A stretch of DNA of 10,760 nucleotides from positions 1-10,760 of the forward strand of contig JAAZLP010000093.1 of assembly GCA_012799265.1 (NCBI GenBank). The letters are read 5' to 3'. This document shows, one piece after another, positions 1 through 6,075 of this stretch. The first letter of the stretch is position 1; each line of letters starts with the position of its first letter. The DNA is from Phyllobacteriaceae bacterium. GTDB lineage: Bacteria > Pseudomonadota > Alphaproteobacteria > Rhizobiales > Devosiaceae. Made by a program: the position numbers and the translations under genes. The notes under the pieces are model-generated. The model was not told the DNA's origin, did no database searches, and was given only the letters and a program-made list of their open reading frames with translations.

Positions 1-587
1 AGATCGGCGAAATCTGTGCTGCCGCCATGCGCAAGCTGAGTTATTCGGGTGCCGGCACCATCGAATTTCTTTACGAAAACGGCGAGTTCTATTTCATCGA
101 GATGAACACGCGCCTCCAGGTTGAGCACCCGGTTACCGAGCGCATCACCGGCATCGACATCGTCTATGAGCAGATCCGCGTCGCCTCGGGCGAAAAGCTC
201 TCGATGACGCAGGACATGATCCAGTTCTATGGCCATGCCATCGAAGTGCGCATCAACGCCGAAGACCCGCAGACCTTCGCGCCCTCGCCGGGCACGATTA
301 CCTTCTACCACCCTGCCGGTGGCGTCGGTGTGCGCGTCGATAGCGCCGTCTATCAGGGCTACAAGATCCCGCCCTATTACGACTCGCTGATCGGTAAGCT
401 GATCGTTTATGGCCGTACGCGCGAGGAATGCCTCAAGCGTCTGGGCCGTGCGGTGGACGAATTCGTCATCGATGGCGTCAAGACCACCCTGCCCCTGTTC
501 CAGCGCCTGATGAAGGAGCCGGACGTCTTGGCAGGCAATTACGACATCCACTGGCTGGAAAAATTCCTGGCCGACAACAAGGCCTGA
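1..587 (+). CDS. accC: Biotin carboxylase subunit of acetyl-CoA carboxylase, C-terminal part (5' end outside window)
   Basis: AccC carboxylates biotin on the carrier protein AccB using ATP and bicarbonate, the first half-reaction of malonyl-CoA synthesis in the cytoplasm. The reading frame is open from base 3, so only the last 194 residues are seen. The ATP-grasp active site is intact: in FIEMNTRLQVEHPVTE the metal-binding Glu and Asn (fragment residues 33 and 35), Arg37, Gln39 and catalytic Glu41 match E. coli E288, N290, R292, Q294 and E296. The biotin carboxylase C-terminal domain follows, with GVRVDS (the conserved Arg, E. coli R338) and PPYYDSLIGKLIVYG. The end, HWLEKFL, is typical of the family. 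The gene is 16 nt upstream of the next gene on the same strand, which suggests co-transcription. Identification is secure; the N-terminal domain cannot be judged. Confidence 0.97.
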   Translation, partial: IGEICAAAMRKLSYSGAGTIEFLYENGEFYFIEMNTRLQVEHPVTERITGIDIVYEQIRVASGEKLSMTQDMIQFYGHAIEVRINAEDPQTFAPSPGTITFYHPAGGVGVRVDSAVYQGYKIPPYYDSLIGKLIVYGRTREECLKRLGRAVDEFVIDGVKTTLPLFQRLMKEPDVLAGNYDIHWLEKFLADNKA

Positions 588-603
588 CACGGGGAGTGCG
601 GCG

Positions 604-996
604 ATGAGGTTGAAACTTTTCCTTGGTGCCGCTCTCCTCCTGGCAAATGCGAGCCCCGTTCTGGCGCAGGAATGCGTCGGATGGGGCGAGCCGGTCGAAC
701 TCGCGGGCATCCCCGTCACCGGTGTTTATCCGGGTCCTCCGGAATATGAGAGTGTCGCCAAGGGCGATGCGGCCTATAGCGCCCTGATGCTCCATCTGCG
801 CCAGCCGATCTGCGTCAACGCCGGCGCCAATGCCGAAATGGAACCCCACATCTCCGAAATCGAGCTGATCCAGCTCGCCTGTGACAAGAAGGTGCTGGGG
901 CGGATCACCGAGGGCGACGTCAACACAGTGGCCGGCACGCTCTTTCCCGCCCATACCGGCTATCACGTCACGCAGGCCGTGCTGCAGTGTAGCTGA
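604..996 (+). CDS. Small secreted protein, DUF4431-like
   Basis: A 130-residue protein of unknown function. A signal peptide is clear: MRLKLFLG, a hydrophobic core, then SPVLA|Q with probable cleavage after residue 21, so the product is periplasmic or secreted. Four cysteines (24, 70, 93, 129) could form disulfides. The pattern of LRQPICV in the middle, then EIELIQL, and a C-terminal GTLFPAHTGYHVTQAVLQC resembles DUF4431 (a YHxT-type ending after a 'Gtlf.a.tg' stretch). This assignment is from memory of the family pattern and is moderate only. The ATG is preceded by GGGGAG at a good distance (590-595), and the gene ends 7 nt before aat, so it sits inside the accC-aat run. No catalytic motif is visible. 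Confidence 0.82.
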   Translation: MRLKLFLGAALLLANASPVLAQECVGWGEPVELAGIPVTGVYPGPPEYESVAKGDAAYSALMLHLRQPICVNAGANAEMEPHISEIELIQLACDKKVLGRITEGDVNTVAGTLFPAHTGYHVTQAVLQCS

Positions 997-1003
997 CCTT
1001 CTC

Positions 1004-1639
1004 ATGTCTTATCCCGTCGATCCCTTTGCCGTCGAACTGACGCCGGAAATGATCATCCGCGCCTATTGCGCGGGCATTTTTCCCATGTCTGAAGACGCGG
1101 AGGACGACGACATCTTCTGGGTCAGCCCGGAGGAACGCGGGATCATGCCGCTGGACGGCTTTCGCGCCTCCAGGAGCCTGCGCAAGGCCATGCGCAAGAC
1201 CACGTGGGATATTCGCGTCGATACGGACTGGGATGGGGTCATCGAAGGCTGTGCGACGGTTGGCGAAGACCGTGACACAACCTGGATCAACCGGACCATC
1301 CGCGAGGTCTATGGCGAACTCTTTCGCCGTGGCGTGGCGCATACGGTGGAGGTCTGGGACGGCGAGGACCTGGTCGGCGGTCTCTATGGGCTGGCGATCG
1401 GCGCGGCGTTCTTTGGGGAGTCCATGTTCCATCGGCGTACGGACGCCTCGAAAATGGCGATGGCACACCTTGTGGACCGTCTTAATGCCGGTGGCTTCCA
1501 ACTGCTCGATACCCAGTTTCTGACCGATCATCTCGCCTCGCTGGGCGGGATCGAGATTTCTCGCGCCGAGTATGAAGACCGCCTCGCTGACGCCATTGAG
1601 GAACAGGGCGACTGGCACTCTTGGGACCGAAAAGCATGA
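1004..1639 (+). CDS. aat: Leucyl/phenylalanyl-tRNA--protein transferase
   Basis: Aat transfers Leu or Phe from aminoacyl-tRNA to proteins with N-terminal Arg or Lys, marking them for ClpS/ClpAP degradation (bacterial N-end rule). The 211-residue product has the family landmarks in order: YCAGIFPMSE (21-30), FWVSPEERGIMPL (38-50), the RSLRKAMRK helix (57-65), a DxDWxxVIxGCA stretch (73-84), TWINRTI (93-99), GGLYGLAIGAAFFGESMF (125-142), DASKMAMAHL (147-156) and LLDTQFLTDHLASLGG (167-182), which carries the Asp/Gln equivalent to the E. coli catalytic pair. Length fits the short alphaproteobacterial form. The start is the ATG giving MSYPVD, 7 nt after the preceding stop; an upstream in-frame extension would overlap the previous gene and lacks family similarity. 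No strong ribosome binding site is seen, consistent with translational coupling. Confidence 0.96.
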   Translation: MSYPVDPFAVELTPEMIIRAYCAGIFPMSEDAEDDDIFWVSPEERGIMPLDGFRASRSLRKAMRKTTWDIRVDTDWDGVIEGCATVGEDRDTTWINRTIREVYGELFRRGVAHTVEVWDGEDLVGGLYGLAIGAAFFGESMFHRRTDASKMAMAHLVDRLNAGGFQLLDTQFLTDHLASLGGIEISRAEYEDRLADAIEEQGDWHSWDRKA

Positions 1640-2412
1640 CCATTCCCGCCGATCTGCCGGAGCAGTTTGCGGGCCTCAAAGGCCACGACTGGACGCGCGT
1701 CACGCTGGGGAAGTCCGACGCTGATGTCTGGCGCATCGCGCTATCGGACAGCACGTCCGTTTTCCTCAAGTCGGAACGACAGCACGATCTGGCGGAGCTG
1801 CCGGTCGAATATGACCGGCTGACCTGGCTCACCAGCATGGGCTTCAAGGCGCCGCGCGTGGTGGATCAGGCGCTCGAAAATGGCCGCTCATGGCTGCTGC
1901 TGACGGCGGTGCCGGGCGCGGACCTCACCCACTATCTCGACGATCCGCAGACATTCATCCGGGTCTATTCACAGGGCCTCAAGCGCATGCATGCGCTCGA
2001 CCCGCATACCTGCCCCTTTGACCACTCCATTGAGGCGCGGCTGATCGAGGGGGAACGGCGGGTGGTTGCGGGTCTCGTCGACGAAAGCGATTTTGACACC
2101 GAGCATGTCGGCTGGACCGCGCAGCAGGTGCTGGACTGGCTCAAGGCGAACATCCCGAGCGAGGGCGCGCGGTTCGTCACGCATGGGGATCCCTCGGCAC
2201 CGAACATCCTGGCGCAGGATGCACGCTTTTCCGGCATGGTGGATTGCGGGCGGCTGGGCGTCGCCGATGTGTGGCAGGACCTGGCAATCGCCTGCCGGTC
2301 GATCCGCTACAGTATCGGCGAAGAGCATGTCGCCCCGTTCCTTGCGCTTTACGGCGTGGAATGGGACGCGGAGAAGTACCGGTTCTTCAACGCGCTGGAC
2401 GAGCTGTTCTGA
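1636..2412 (+). CDS. APH(3')-family aminoglycoside phosphotransferase-like protein
   Basis: A 258-residue kinase-fold protein of the APH(3') type, predicted to transfer phosphate from ATP to a hydroxyl of an aminoglycoside or related sugar-like compound. Visible landmarks: the nucleotide-binding lysine in VFLKSE (Lys45), the catalytic-loop motif THGDPSAPNIL (His183, Asp185, Asn190; equivalents of Asp190 and Asn195 in APH(3')-IIIa), the metal-binding Asp203 in GMVDCGRLGVADVWQDLA, and a typical C-terminus with YGVEW then FFNALDELF. These closely follow the resistance enzymes, including the unusual DCGRLGVAD string. The start is the ATG overlapping the aat stop (ATGA at 1636-1639), chosen over an ATG 15 nt upstream that lies inside aat; the overlap implies translational coupling. 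GC content matches the neighbours, so recent acquisition is not evident. The real substrate and any resistance phenotype are unknown. Confidence 0.92.
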   Translation: MTIPADLPEQFAGLKGHDWTRVTLGKSDADVWRIALSDSTSVFLKSERQHDLAELPVEYDRLTWLTSMGFKAPRVVDQALENGRSWLLLTAVPGADLTHYLDDPQTFIRVYSQGLKRMHALDPHTCPFDHSIEARLIEGERRVVAGLVDESDFDTEHVGWTAQQVLDWLKANIPSEGARFVTHGDPSAPNILAQDARFSGMVDCGRLGVADVWQDLAIACRSIRYSIGEEHVAPFLALYGVEWDAEKYRFFNALDELF

Positions 2413-2452
2413 GTTTTTTGGGGGGCTTGGGCGCTCCCGCACCCGCGAATCC

Positions 2453-2475
2453 GTCCTCGGGCTCGACCCGAGGAC
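2453..2475. repeat. Palindromic REP-like element, copy 1
   Basis: A perfect 9-bp inverted repeat, GTCCTCGGG at 2453-2461 and CCCGAGGAC at 2467-2475, with a 5-nt loop (CTCGA). It lies between two convergent genes and could act as a bidirectional transcription stop, although no T-tract follows. The same core recurs at 2516-2538, so this looks like a dispersed intergenic palindrome rather than a unique terminator. Confidence 0.7.
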
Positions 2476-2515
2476 CAGGTGGAACGTGTTCGTCGTTCGG
2501 TATGGGAGCTGAGTG

Positions 2516-2538
2516 GCCCTCGGGTCGGGCCCGAGGGC
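2516..2538. repeat. Palindromic REP-like element, copy 2
   Basis: A second perfect 9-bp inverted repeat, GCCCTCGGG at 2516-2524 and CCCGAGGGC at 2530-2538, with a 5-nt loop (TCGGG). It has the same CCTCGGG/CCCGAGG core as the element 63 bp upstream. Outer arms GCTCCC (2433-2438) and GGGAGC (about 2504-2509) enclose the first copy, so the whole stretch may fold into a larger BIME-like structure between the two convergent genes. Confidence 0.65.
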
Positions 2539-2553
2539 GGCGCGGTGATGGGG

Positions 2554-3057
2554 TTAGCTTCGATCGCGCAACTTGAAGGCAAGCTCGGTCTGCCACAGGT
2601 TCATGTCCGGATCTTCGACGGGATCGGAATGGTAGATTTCGAGGCGGCAGGCGAAGTGGTTGCCGTCTGATTTCGCATTCACATCAAAGGCTAATCCCTG
2701 CTCGTTCACCCAATCGATCAACTGCCCGGTAGCGCCGATCAGGCCATCGGGGTGGCCGTGCCAGGTGGCATTGGCGAATGTGCCCGCAGGGAGCGTGCCG
2801 AAAAGCACGTCGTCTTCATCCTGCCCGGCGCGCTCCACGGCAACGCCGGCTTCGACGTCGAGTGTGCCCGCCATGTCGATGCGCCGGTAATTGTAGAAGG
2901 CGGGGCCCACAGGGTTGATGCTCTGGCGGGCAAGCGTTGAGAAGAGCAGCGGAAAGCCCTCATTGGCCGGGCGCTGCATGTCATTCATGGTGACGATGAA
3001 GTGCACAAAGGCGTAGGGCGATTGGGAGCGGATTTCGATCTGCGGCGCAGTCAGCAT
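2554..3057 (-). CDS. GyrI-like effector-binding domain protein
   Basis: A 167-residue stand-alone protein resembling the GyrI-like/AraC effector-binding fold (SHS2 duplication), which binds small molecules or partner proteins. The family pattern is seen as YAFVHFIVTM near the N-terminus, then GPAFYNYRRIDMAGTLDVEAGVAV, GTLPAGTFANATWHGHPDGL with the characteristic 'G..PaG.yA...h.G....l' segment, and a C-terminal CRLEIYHSDPVEDPDMNLWQTELAFKL containing the typical E-Y-DP-W-TE series. No DNA-binding domain is attached, so it is not a complete AraC or MerR regulator. The ATG has a good Shine-Dalgarno (GGAGG about 6 nt upstream on the minus strand). It is 76 nt downstream of the DUF2155 gene on the same strand and converges on the phosphotransferase gene. 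The ligand is unknown. Confidence 0.85.
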   Translation of the reverse strand: MLTAPQIEIRSQSPYAFVHFIVTMNDMQRPANEGFPLLFSTLARQSINPVGPAFYNYRRIDMAGTLDVEAGVAVERAGQDEDDVLFGTLPAGTFANATWHGHPDGLIGATGQLIDWVNEQGLAFDVNAKSDGNHFACRLEIYHSDPVEDPDMNLWQTELAFKLRDRS

Positions 3058-3084
3058 GTTGTCCTCCGAAGCGAGCTGGCGTCA

Positions 3085-3101
3085 CTCATTCAACGAATGA
3101 G
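3085..3101. repeat. Tight hairpin between DUF2155 and the GyrI-like gene
   Basis: A perfect 7-bp inverted repeat, CTCATTC (3085-3091) and GAATGAG (3095-3101), with a 3-nt loop. It lies downstream of the DUF2155 stop and about 30 bp upstream of the GyrI-like start on the minus strand. No T-run follows, so it is a weak terminator; an operator dyad or a processing hairpin is equally possible. Confidence 0.45.
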
Positions 3102-3133
3102 CAGGCGCCGCTTCGACAGGGAGGCTTGGGCGC

Positions 3134-3550
3134 TTACTCTTTTTCTGGCGGCGGGAGGTTGGTCGAGGTTTTGCACTCGATCAGCCAGAGATCATAGACC
3201 GCGTGGTCCACGGCGTTGAGCGCGGGGCTGTCGGCGAACATCCAGCCAGTGAAGATACGCTCCGACGTGCCGTCGAGGCTCATCTGATTGACCTCGATGA
3301 AGGTCGAGGTGCGCTGGACGGTGTCGCTGGACGGGCGGCTGTAGCAGGCGCGCGGGGTGATCTCGAGCGCGCCGAACAGGACAGTTTCGTCGATATAGAC
3401 GTCAAATCGCGTGATGCGGCCGGTGATTTTGTCGAGGCCGGCAAAGGTCGCGACGGGATGGGCCAGCGGCTGGGCAGCAACCGGCGCGGGAGAAGCGACA
3501 ACGGCCGCTGCCAGGAGCGGCCGGACGATATGGCTGATGAAACGGTTCAA
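3134..3550 (-). CDS. DUF2155 domain-containing periplasmic protein
   Basis: A 138-residue alphaproteobacterial protein of unknown function. An N-terminal signal sequence is visible: NRFISHIVR, then a hydrophobic LLAAAVVAS core ending in PVAAQ (about residues 1-27). The mature part holds the DUF2155 signature: LDKITGRITRFDVYIDE, then FGALEITPRACYSRP and FTGWMFADSPALNAVDHAVYDLWLIECK, with two cysteines (69 and 126) that may form a disulfide. The best start is TTG at 3550, 4 nt after the NDUFA12 stop, with GAGG about 9 nt upstream; it places the signal peptide at the very N-terminus. An upstream ATG at 3790 would add 80 residues antisense-like to nothing known and lie entirely inside NDUFA12. 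Co-transcription with NDUFA12 is near certain from spacing. Confidence 0.92.
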   Translation of the reverse strand: MNRFISHIVRPLLAAAVVASPAPVAAQPLAHPVATFAGLDKITGRITRFDVYIDETVLFGALEITPRACYSRPSSDTVQRTSTFIEVNQMSLDGTSERIFTGWMFADSPALNAVDHAVYDLWLIECKTSTNLPPPEKE

Positions 3551-3554
3551 CCCG

Positions 3555-3950
3555 TTACGCCTCGGGCGACCAGGCCTGATAGTCACCGGTGACCTTCGGG
3601 CGCTCCCCACGATTGAGGAGGCTCCCCTCGGGGCGATAGGCGGCGGCAGTACCGGTGAGGTTGGGCTGATGCGGCTTTTCCCAGGCGCGCGGCTCATACT
3701 TGGCTTCGGCGGGCACAACATCGGTGCGATGATGCATCCAGCCGTGCCAGCCGGGCGGAATGGACGAGGCGTCGGCAAAGCCGCCGGCATAGGTCACATA
3801 GCGACGGTTGGCCTTGCGGTCCTGATAGTAGCGATTGCCGAACTCGTCGGAGCCGACATAGTCGCCGAAGCGCTTGATCCAGAGGCGCGTGCCCCAGGTA
3901 TTGCCGCCCCACCAGGCAAAGATTTCGGAGAGAAACTGCTTGATAGCCAC
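3555..3950 (-). CDS. NADH:ubiquinone oxidoreductase accessory subunit, NDUFA12 family
   Basis: A 131-residue homologue of mitochondrial NDUFA12 (B17.2), the alphaproteobacterial accessory subunit on the matrix/cytoplasmic arm of respiratory complex I. Landmarks: FAWWGGNTWGTRLWIKRFG at the N-terminus, VGSDEFGNRYYQDR, RRYVTYAGGFADASSIPPGWHGWMHHRTDVVP, then a Pro-rich, charged tail (EPRAWEKPHQPNLTGT...). Length and motif order are those of the family. The start is a GTG at 3950 (GTG GCT ATC AAG), with GGCGGA a few nt upstream; no in-frame ATG is available nearby. It is transcribed first in a pair with DUF2155 (4-nt gap), an association common in alphaproteobacteria. The complex I nuo genes themselves are not in the window. 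Confidence 0.95.
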   Translation of the reverse strand: MAIKQFLSEIFAWWGGNTWGTRLWIKRFGDYVGSDEFGNRYYQDRKANRRYVTYAGGFADASSIPPGWHGWMHHRTDVVPAEAKYEPRAWEKPHQPNLTGTAAAYRPEGSLLNRGERPKVTGDYQAWSPEA

Positions 3951-3981
3951 TTGCGATTCCGCCGTCGTCCAATGCGAATTG

Positions 3982-4012
3982 GCGTGGGTTTACCACGCTC
4001 ATTCTGATGAGC
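3982..4012. repeat. Two adjacent small hairpins upstream of NDUFA12
   Basis: Two abutting inverted repeats: GCGTGG (3982-3987) with CCACGC (3993-3998), and GCTCAT (3997-4002) with ATGAGC (4007-4012). They share two bases, so only one can form at a time. They lie 30-60 bp upstream of the NDUFA12 GTG, where leader or promoter structure would be expected, but could also be part of the end of the YCII transcript. Function unknown. Confidence 0.35.
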
Positions 4013-4061
4013 CTAGTGCAAGATCGGCAAGGGGGGATGAAATCCGCGCCCTGCCCCTGGA

Positions 4062-4427
4062 TCAGTAATTTGCGCCGCCTTCGATATTGCGCAGCTCGAG
4101 CACGAGATCCTTGATTCCATTGTCGATGTGGAGCTGCATGAACTCGGCGGCGAGCGTGGTGGCCGCGTCGAGATCGGGCGCTTCAAAGACGGCGTAACCT
4201 CCGATCACTTCCTTGGCTTCGGCATAGGGGCCATCTGTGGTGGTGATCTGGCCGGAATGTCCCATGAGCCGCCTGCCCTTGTCGGCCCCGCCGAGGCCGC
4301 CGGTGGAGATGAGGCTGCCATCGCCGAGGCGCTTTTCCATCCAGGGGCCCATGGCATCCATGAGGCCCTGAGAAATGTCCTCGGGCTTGAGGTCGGCGGG
4401 CGGAATGATGCTCATGAAATAGCGCAT
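4062..4427 (-). CDS. YCII-related (DGPF domain) protein
   Basis: A 121-residue cytoplasmic protein of the YCII/DGPF superfamily, a dimeric ferredoxin-like alpha/beta fold. The family pattern is clear: MRYFMSIIPP at the N-terminus, MGPWMEKRLGDGSLISTGGLGG in the middle, then TTTDGPYAEAKEVIGGYAVFEAPDLDAATTLA, which holds the DGP[FY]-E-KE-GGY motif. In DGPF proteins this region is often linked to ECF sigma factors, but no sigma factor gene is present here. The start is the ATG at 4427 because GGAGGAG lies directly upstream; an ATG at 4442 overlaps that ribosome binding site. It lies 81 nt downstream of the MFS gene on the same strand. Biochemical activity is unknown. Confidence 0.92.
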   Translation of the reverse strand: MRYFMSIIPPADLKPEDISQGLMDAMGPWMEKRLGDGSLISTGGLGGADKGRRLMGHSGQITTTDGPYAEAKEVIGGYAVFEAPDLDAATTLAAEFMQLHIDNGIKDLVLELRNIEGGANY

Positions 4428-4508
4428 TGGGTTCTCCTCCATCGGTGCGGCTTCAGTCTTGCATGAAGACGACGAGCGAGGGGGAGGAATTTCGACAGGC
4501 GCCGAGGG

Positions 4509-5656
4509 CTAAACGCGGTTGAAGATGGTGCGCGCGGAAAGCCCGATGACCACCATGGCCGCACAGAGCAACAGGAAGGCCGTCTGCATGCTGGTGGCAT
4601 GAGCGACAAAGCCGATGGCGGCCGGGCCGGCAATGATGCCGACATAGCCCACCGTCAGCACGGAGGCCACGGCGAGATTGGCGGGCATGCGCTTGGTACG
4701 GCCGGTAAGCGTGAAGAGGATCGGCGCGATATTGGAAATGCCGGCGCCGACCAGCAGGAACCCGGCCAGGGCCGCTGCGGCGGAGGGCAGGAAGAGGCTG
4801 GCGAGGAAGCCAATGGTGGCGAGGGCAGCGCTGGCGATGAGGACAGTGAGGTCGCCCAGACGCGTGCGCAGCGCGTCGCCGCAGAGACGGCCGATGGTCA
4901 TGGTGATGGCAAAGGCGGTGTAGGCGAAACCGGCGAGGCCGAGATCGGCATTGTGGGTTTCAATCATGAAGAGCGCGCCCCAATCGAGCACGCCGCCTTC
5001 GGCCAGCATGGCGAGGAGGCTCAAAACGCCAATGGCGATGACCACGCCCCGCGGCACGACAAAGGCCGGGGGTTTGGAGCCGCCATCGTCGGTCTTTTCG
5101 AGAAGGCCGGGACGCGCGGCGATGAGGAGCCCCGCGAGCAGCAGCGAGGCCGCCGCCGCCGCCCAGAGCGGGGACACGCCCTGCGCCAGCAGCAATGCGA
5201 TCAAGCCCGAACCGACAATGCCGCCGAGGCTGAACATGGCGTGGAAACCCGACATCAGCGCTCTGCCCGCATTGCGCTCGACCAGCACGGCCTGGAGGTT
5301 CATCGACACTGATGTGCAGCCCATGACGACCCCGAAGCCAACAAGGGCGAGCGCCATGAGCCAGACGGAATTTGCCGTGGCGAGGACCGGCAGGACAAAG
5401 CAGAGACCGGCGGCGGAAAAGGTTATGACCTGACGGCAGCCGTACCGCGAGGTGAGCCAGGCGGTCATCGGCATGGCAAGGATCGAGCCGACGCCCATGC
5501 AGAGGAGCAGCAGGCCCAACACGCCCTCATCCACCCCCAGCCGCATTTTGCGACCGGCACCAGCGGCGCCCACCCCCCGAGCACAATGCCGCCCAGGGCA
5601 AAAATCAGCCGCGTTGCCGTCCGCCCGCTGGGCCGTGTTTCTGGATTGGAGGTCAT
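4509..5656 (-). pseudogene. MFS transporter (YbjJ-like), interrupted by a frameshift near 5546-5549
   Basis: An MFS permease of about 382 residues if one base is restored. The first 37 residues (MTSNPETRPSG, then the start of TM1, LIFALGGIVLGGWAPLVPVAK) are in one frame from an ATG at 5656. That frame then turns into nonsense and stops near 5465. The rest (MRLGVDEGVLGLLLLCMGVGSILAMP onwards, to the TAG at 4509) is in the -1 frame and holds the remaining 11 or so membrane segments, including the MSGFHAMFSLGGIVGSG and GGVLDWGALFM segments typical of YbjJ-type carriers. The junction is AAAA on the coding strand (plus-strand T4, 5546-5549); five A's would join the frames as VAK-MRLGVDEG, matching the usual family sequence. 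Either a real 1-nt deletion or a sequencing error. If real, an internal start would yield a protein without TM1. Substrate unknown. Confidence 0.85.
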
Positions 5657-5865
5657 GGTCTGCTTCTAAATAGCGGGACGGCTGAAAGGGATGGGTCAGT
5701 TAAATCGTTCTCATTGAACAGAAGTGACTGTTGCCGGGGATGTTGTCAACGCGGCGGTGCAAGGCGGGCGTGGCCTCTTCCCTCTGCATTAGCGCCGACG
5801 GCCGGAGTTCGCTTCAGGCAGGCGGCGCGGCGCGCTAAGCTCAGGCCATGTTGAGGAGCTTCCAA
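5657..5865. other. Intergenic region between the MFS gene and the EF-hand gene
   Basis: About 210 bp without a gene, between divergently oriented genes, so it should hold promoters for both. On the minus strand a TTGACA hexamer (plus-strand TGTCAA, 5744-5749) is a candidate -35, but no convincing -10 sits 16-18 bp away. AACAG (5717-5721) and CTGTT (5728-5732) form a short dyad upstream of the MFS start. I see no RNA gene. Confidence 0.4.
5853..5858 (+). promoter_or_regulatory. Strong ribosome binding site of the EF-hand gene
   Basis: GAGGAG with 7 nt to the ATG at 5866. It favours that start over the in-frame ATG at 5848 and indicates that the reading frame was designed to be translated despite the later amber codon. 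Confidence 0.7.
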
Positions 5866-6075
5866 ATGAAGAAACTGATGCTTATCGCCGTTCTTGGTGC
5901 AGCCCTAACCGGCGGCGTTCTGGCCAAGGCTTCCACGCCCAATATTCCCCACGTCAACTATGAAGAAGTCGAAGTCTATGTCGCCGACCTCTTTGAGCGT
6001 TAGGACACCAACGGGAACGACCAGATCAGCCGCGCGGAAGTGCTGGCGTATTATGACGCGGAGATGGGGAAGTAA
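5866..6075 (+). pseudogene. Small secreted EF-hand protein with an in-frame amber codon
   Basis: Reading through one TAG gives 69 codons: a signal peptide (MKKLMLIAVLGAALTGGVLA, cleavage likely after residue 20), a short mature segment ending YVADLFER, the TAG at 6001-6003 (codon 46), then DTNGNDQISRAEV, a near-canonical EF-hand calcium loop (D-x-N-x-N-x-Q-I-S-x-x-E) and a final LAYYDAEMGK before TAA. The hydrophobic helix, the loop and the exit helix are all in one frame on both sides of the TAG, so only a single codon is wrong. TAG can arise by one base change from Tyr, Gln, Lys, Glu, Leu, Ser or Trp codons. If translated normally the product stops at 45 residues and lacks the calcium site. 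A point mutation is the simplest cause; sequencing error and stop suppression are alternatives. The intact protein would be a periplasmic calcium binder of unknown role. Confidence 0.72.

Noticed and set aside
478..1618. Minus-strand frames of 175 and 216 codons across the accC-aat region
   Set aside because: They mirror well-identified plus-strand genes and show no coherent domain.
4599..5312. Long plus-strand open frame of 237 codons
   Set aside because: It is antisense to the MFS gene, rich in Gly/Glu/His as expected of a mirror frame, and has no family features or ribosome binding site.
5520..5560. Programmed -1 frameshift in the MFS gene
   Set aside because: The preceding codon GCA cannot re-pair after slipping, and MFS genes are not known to use this.
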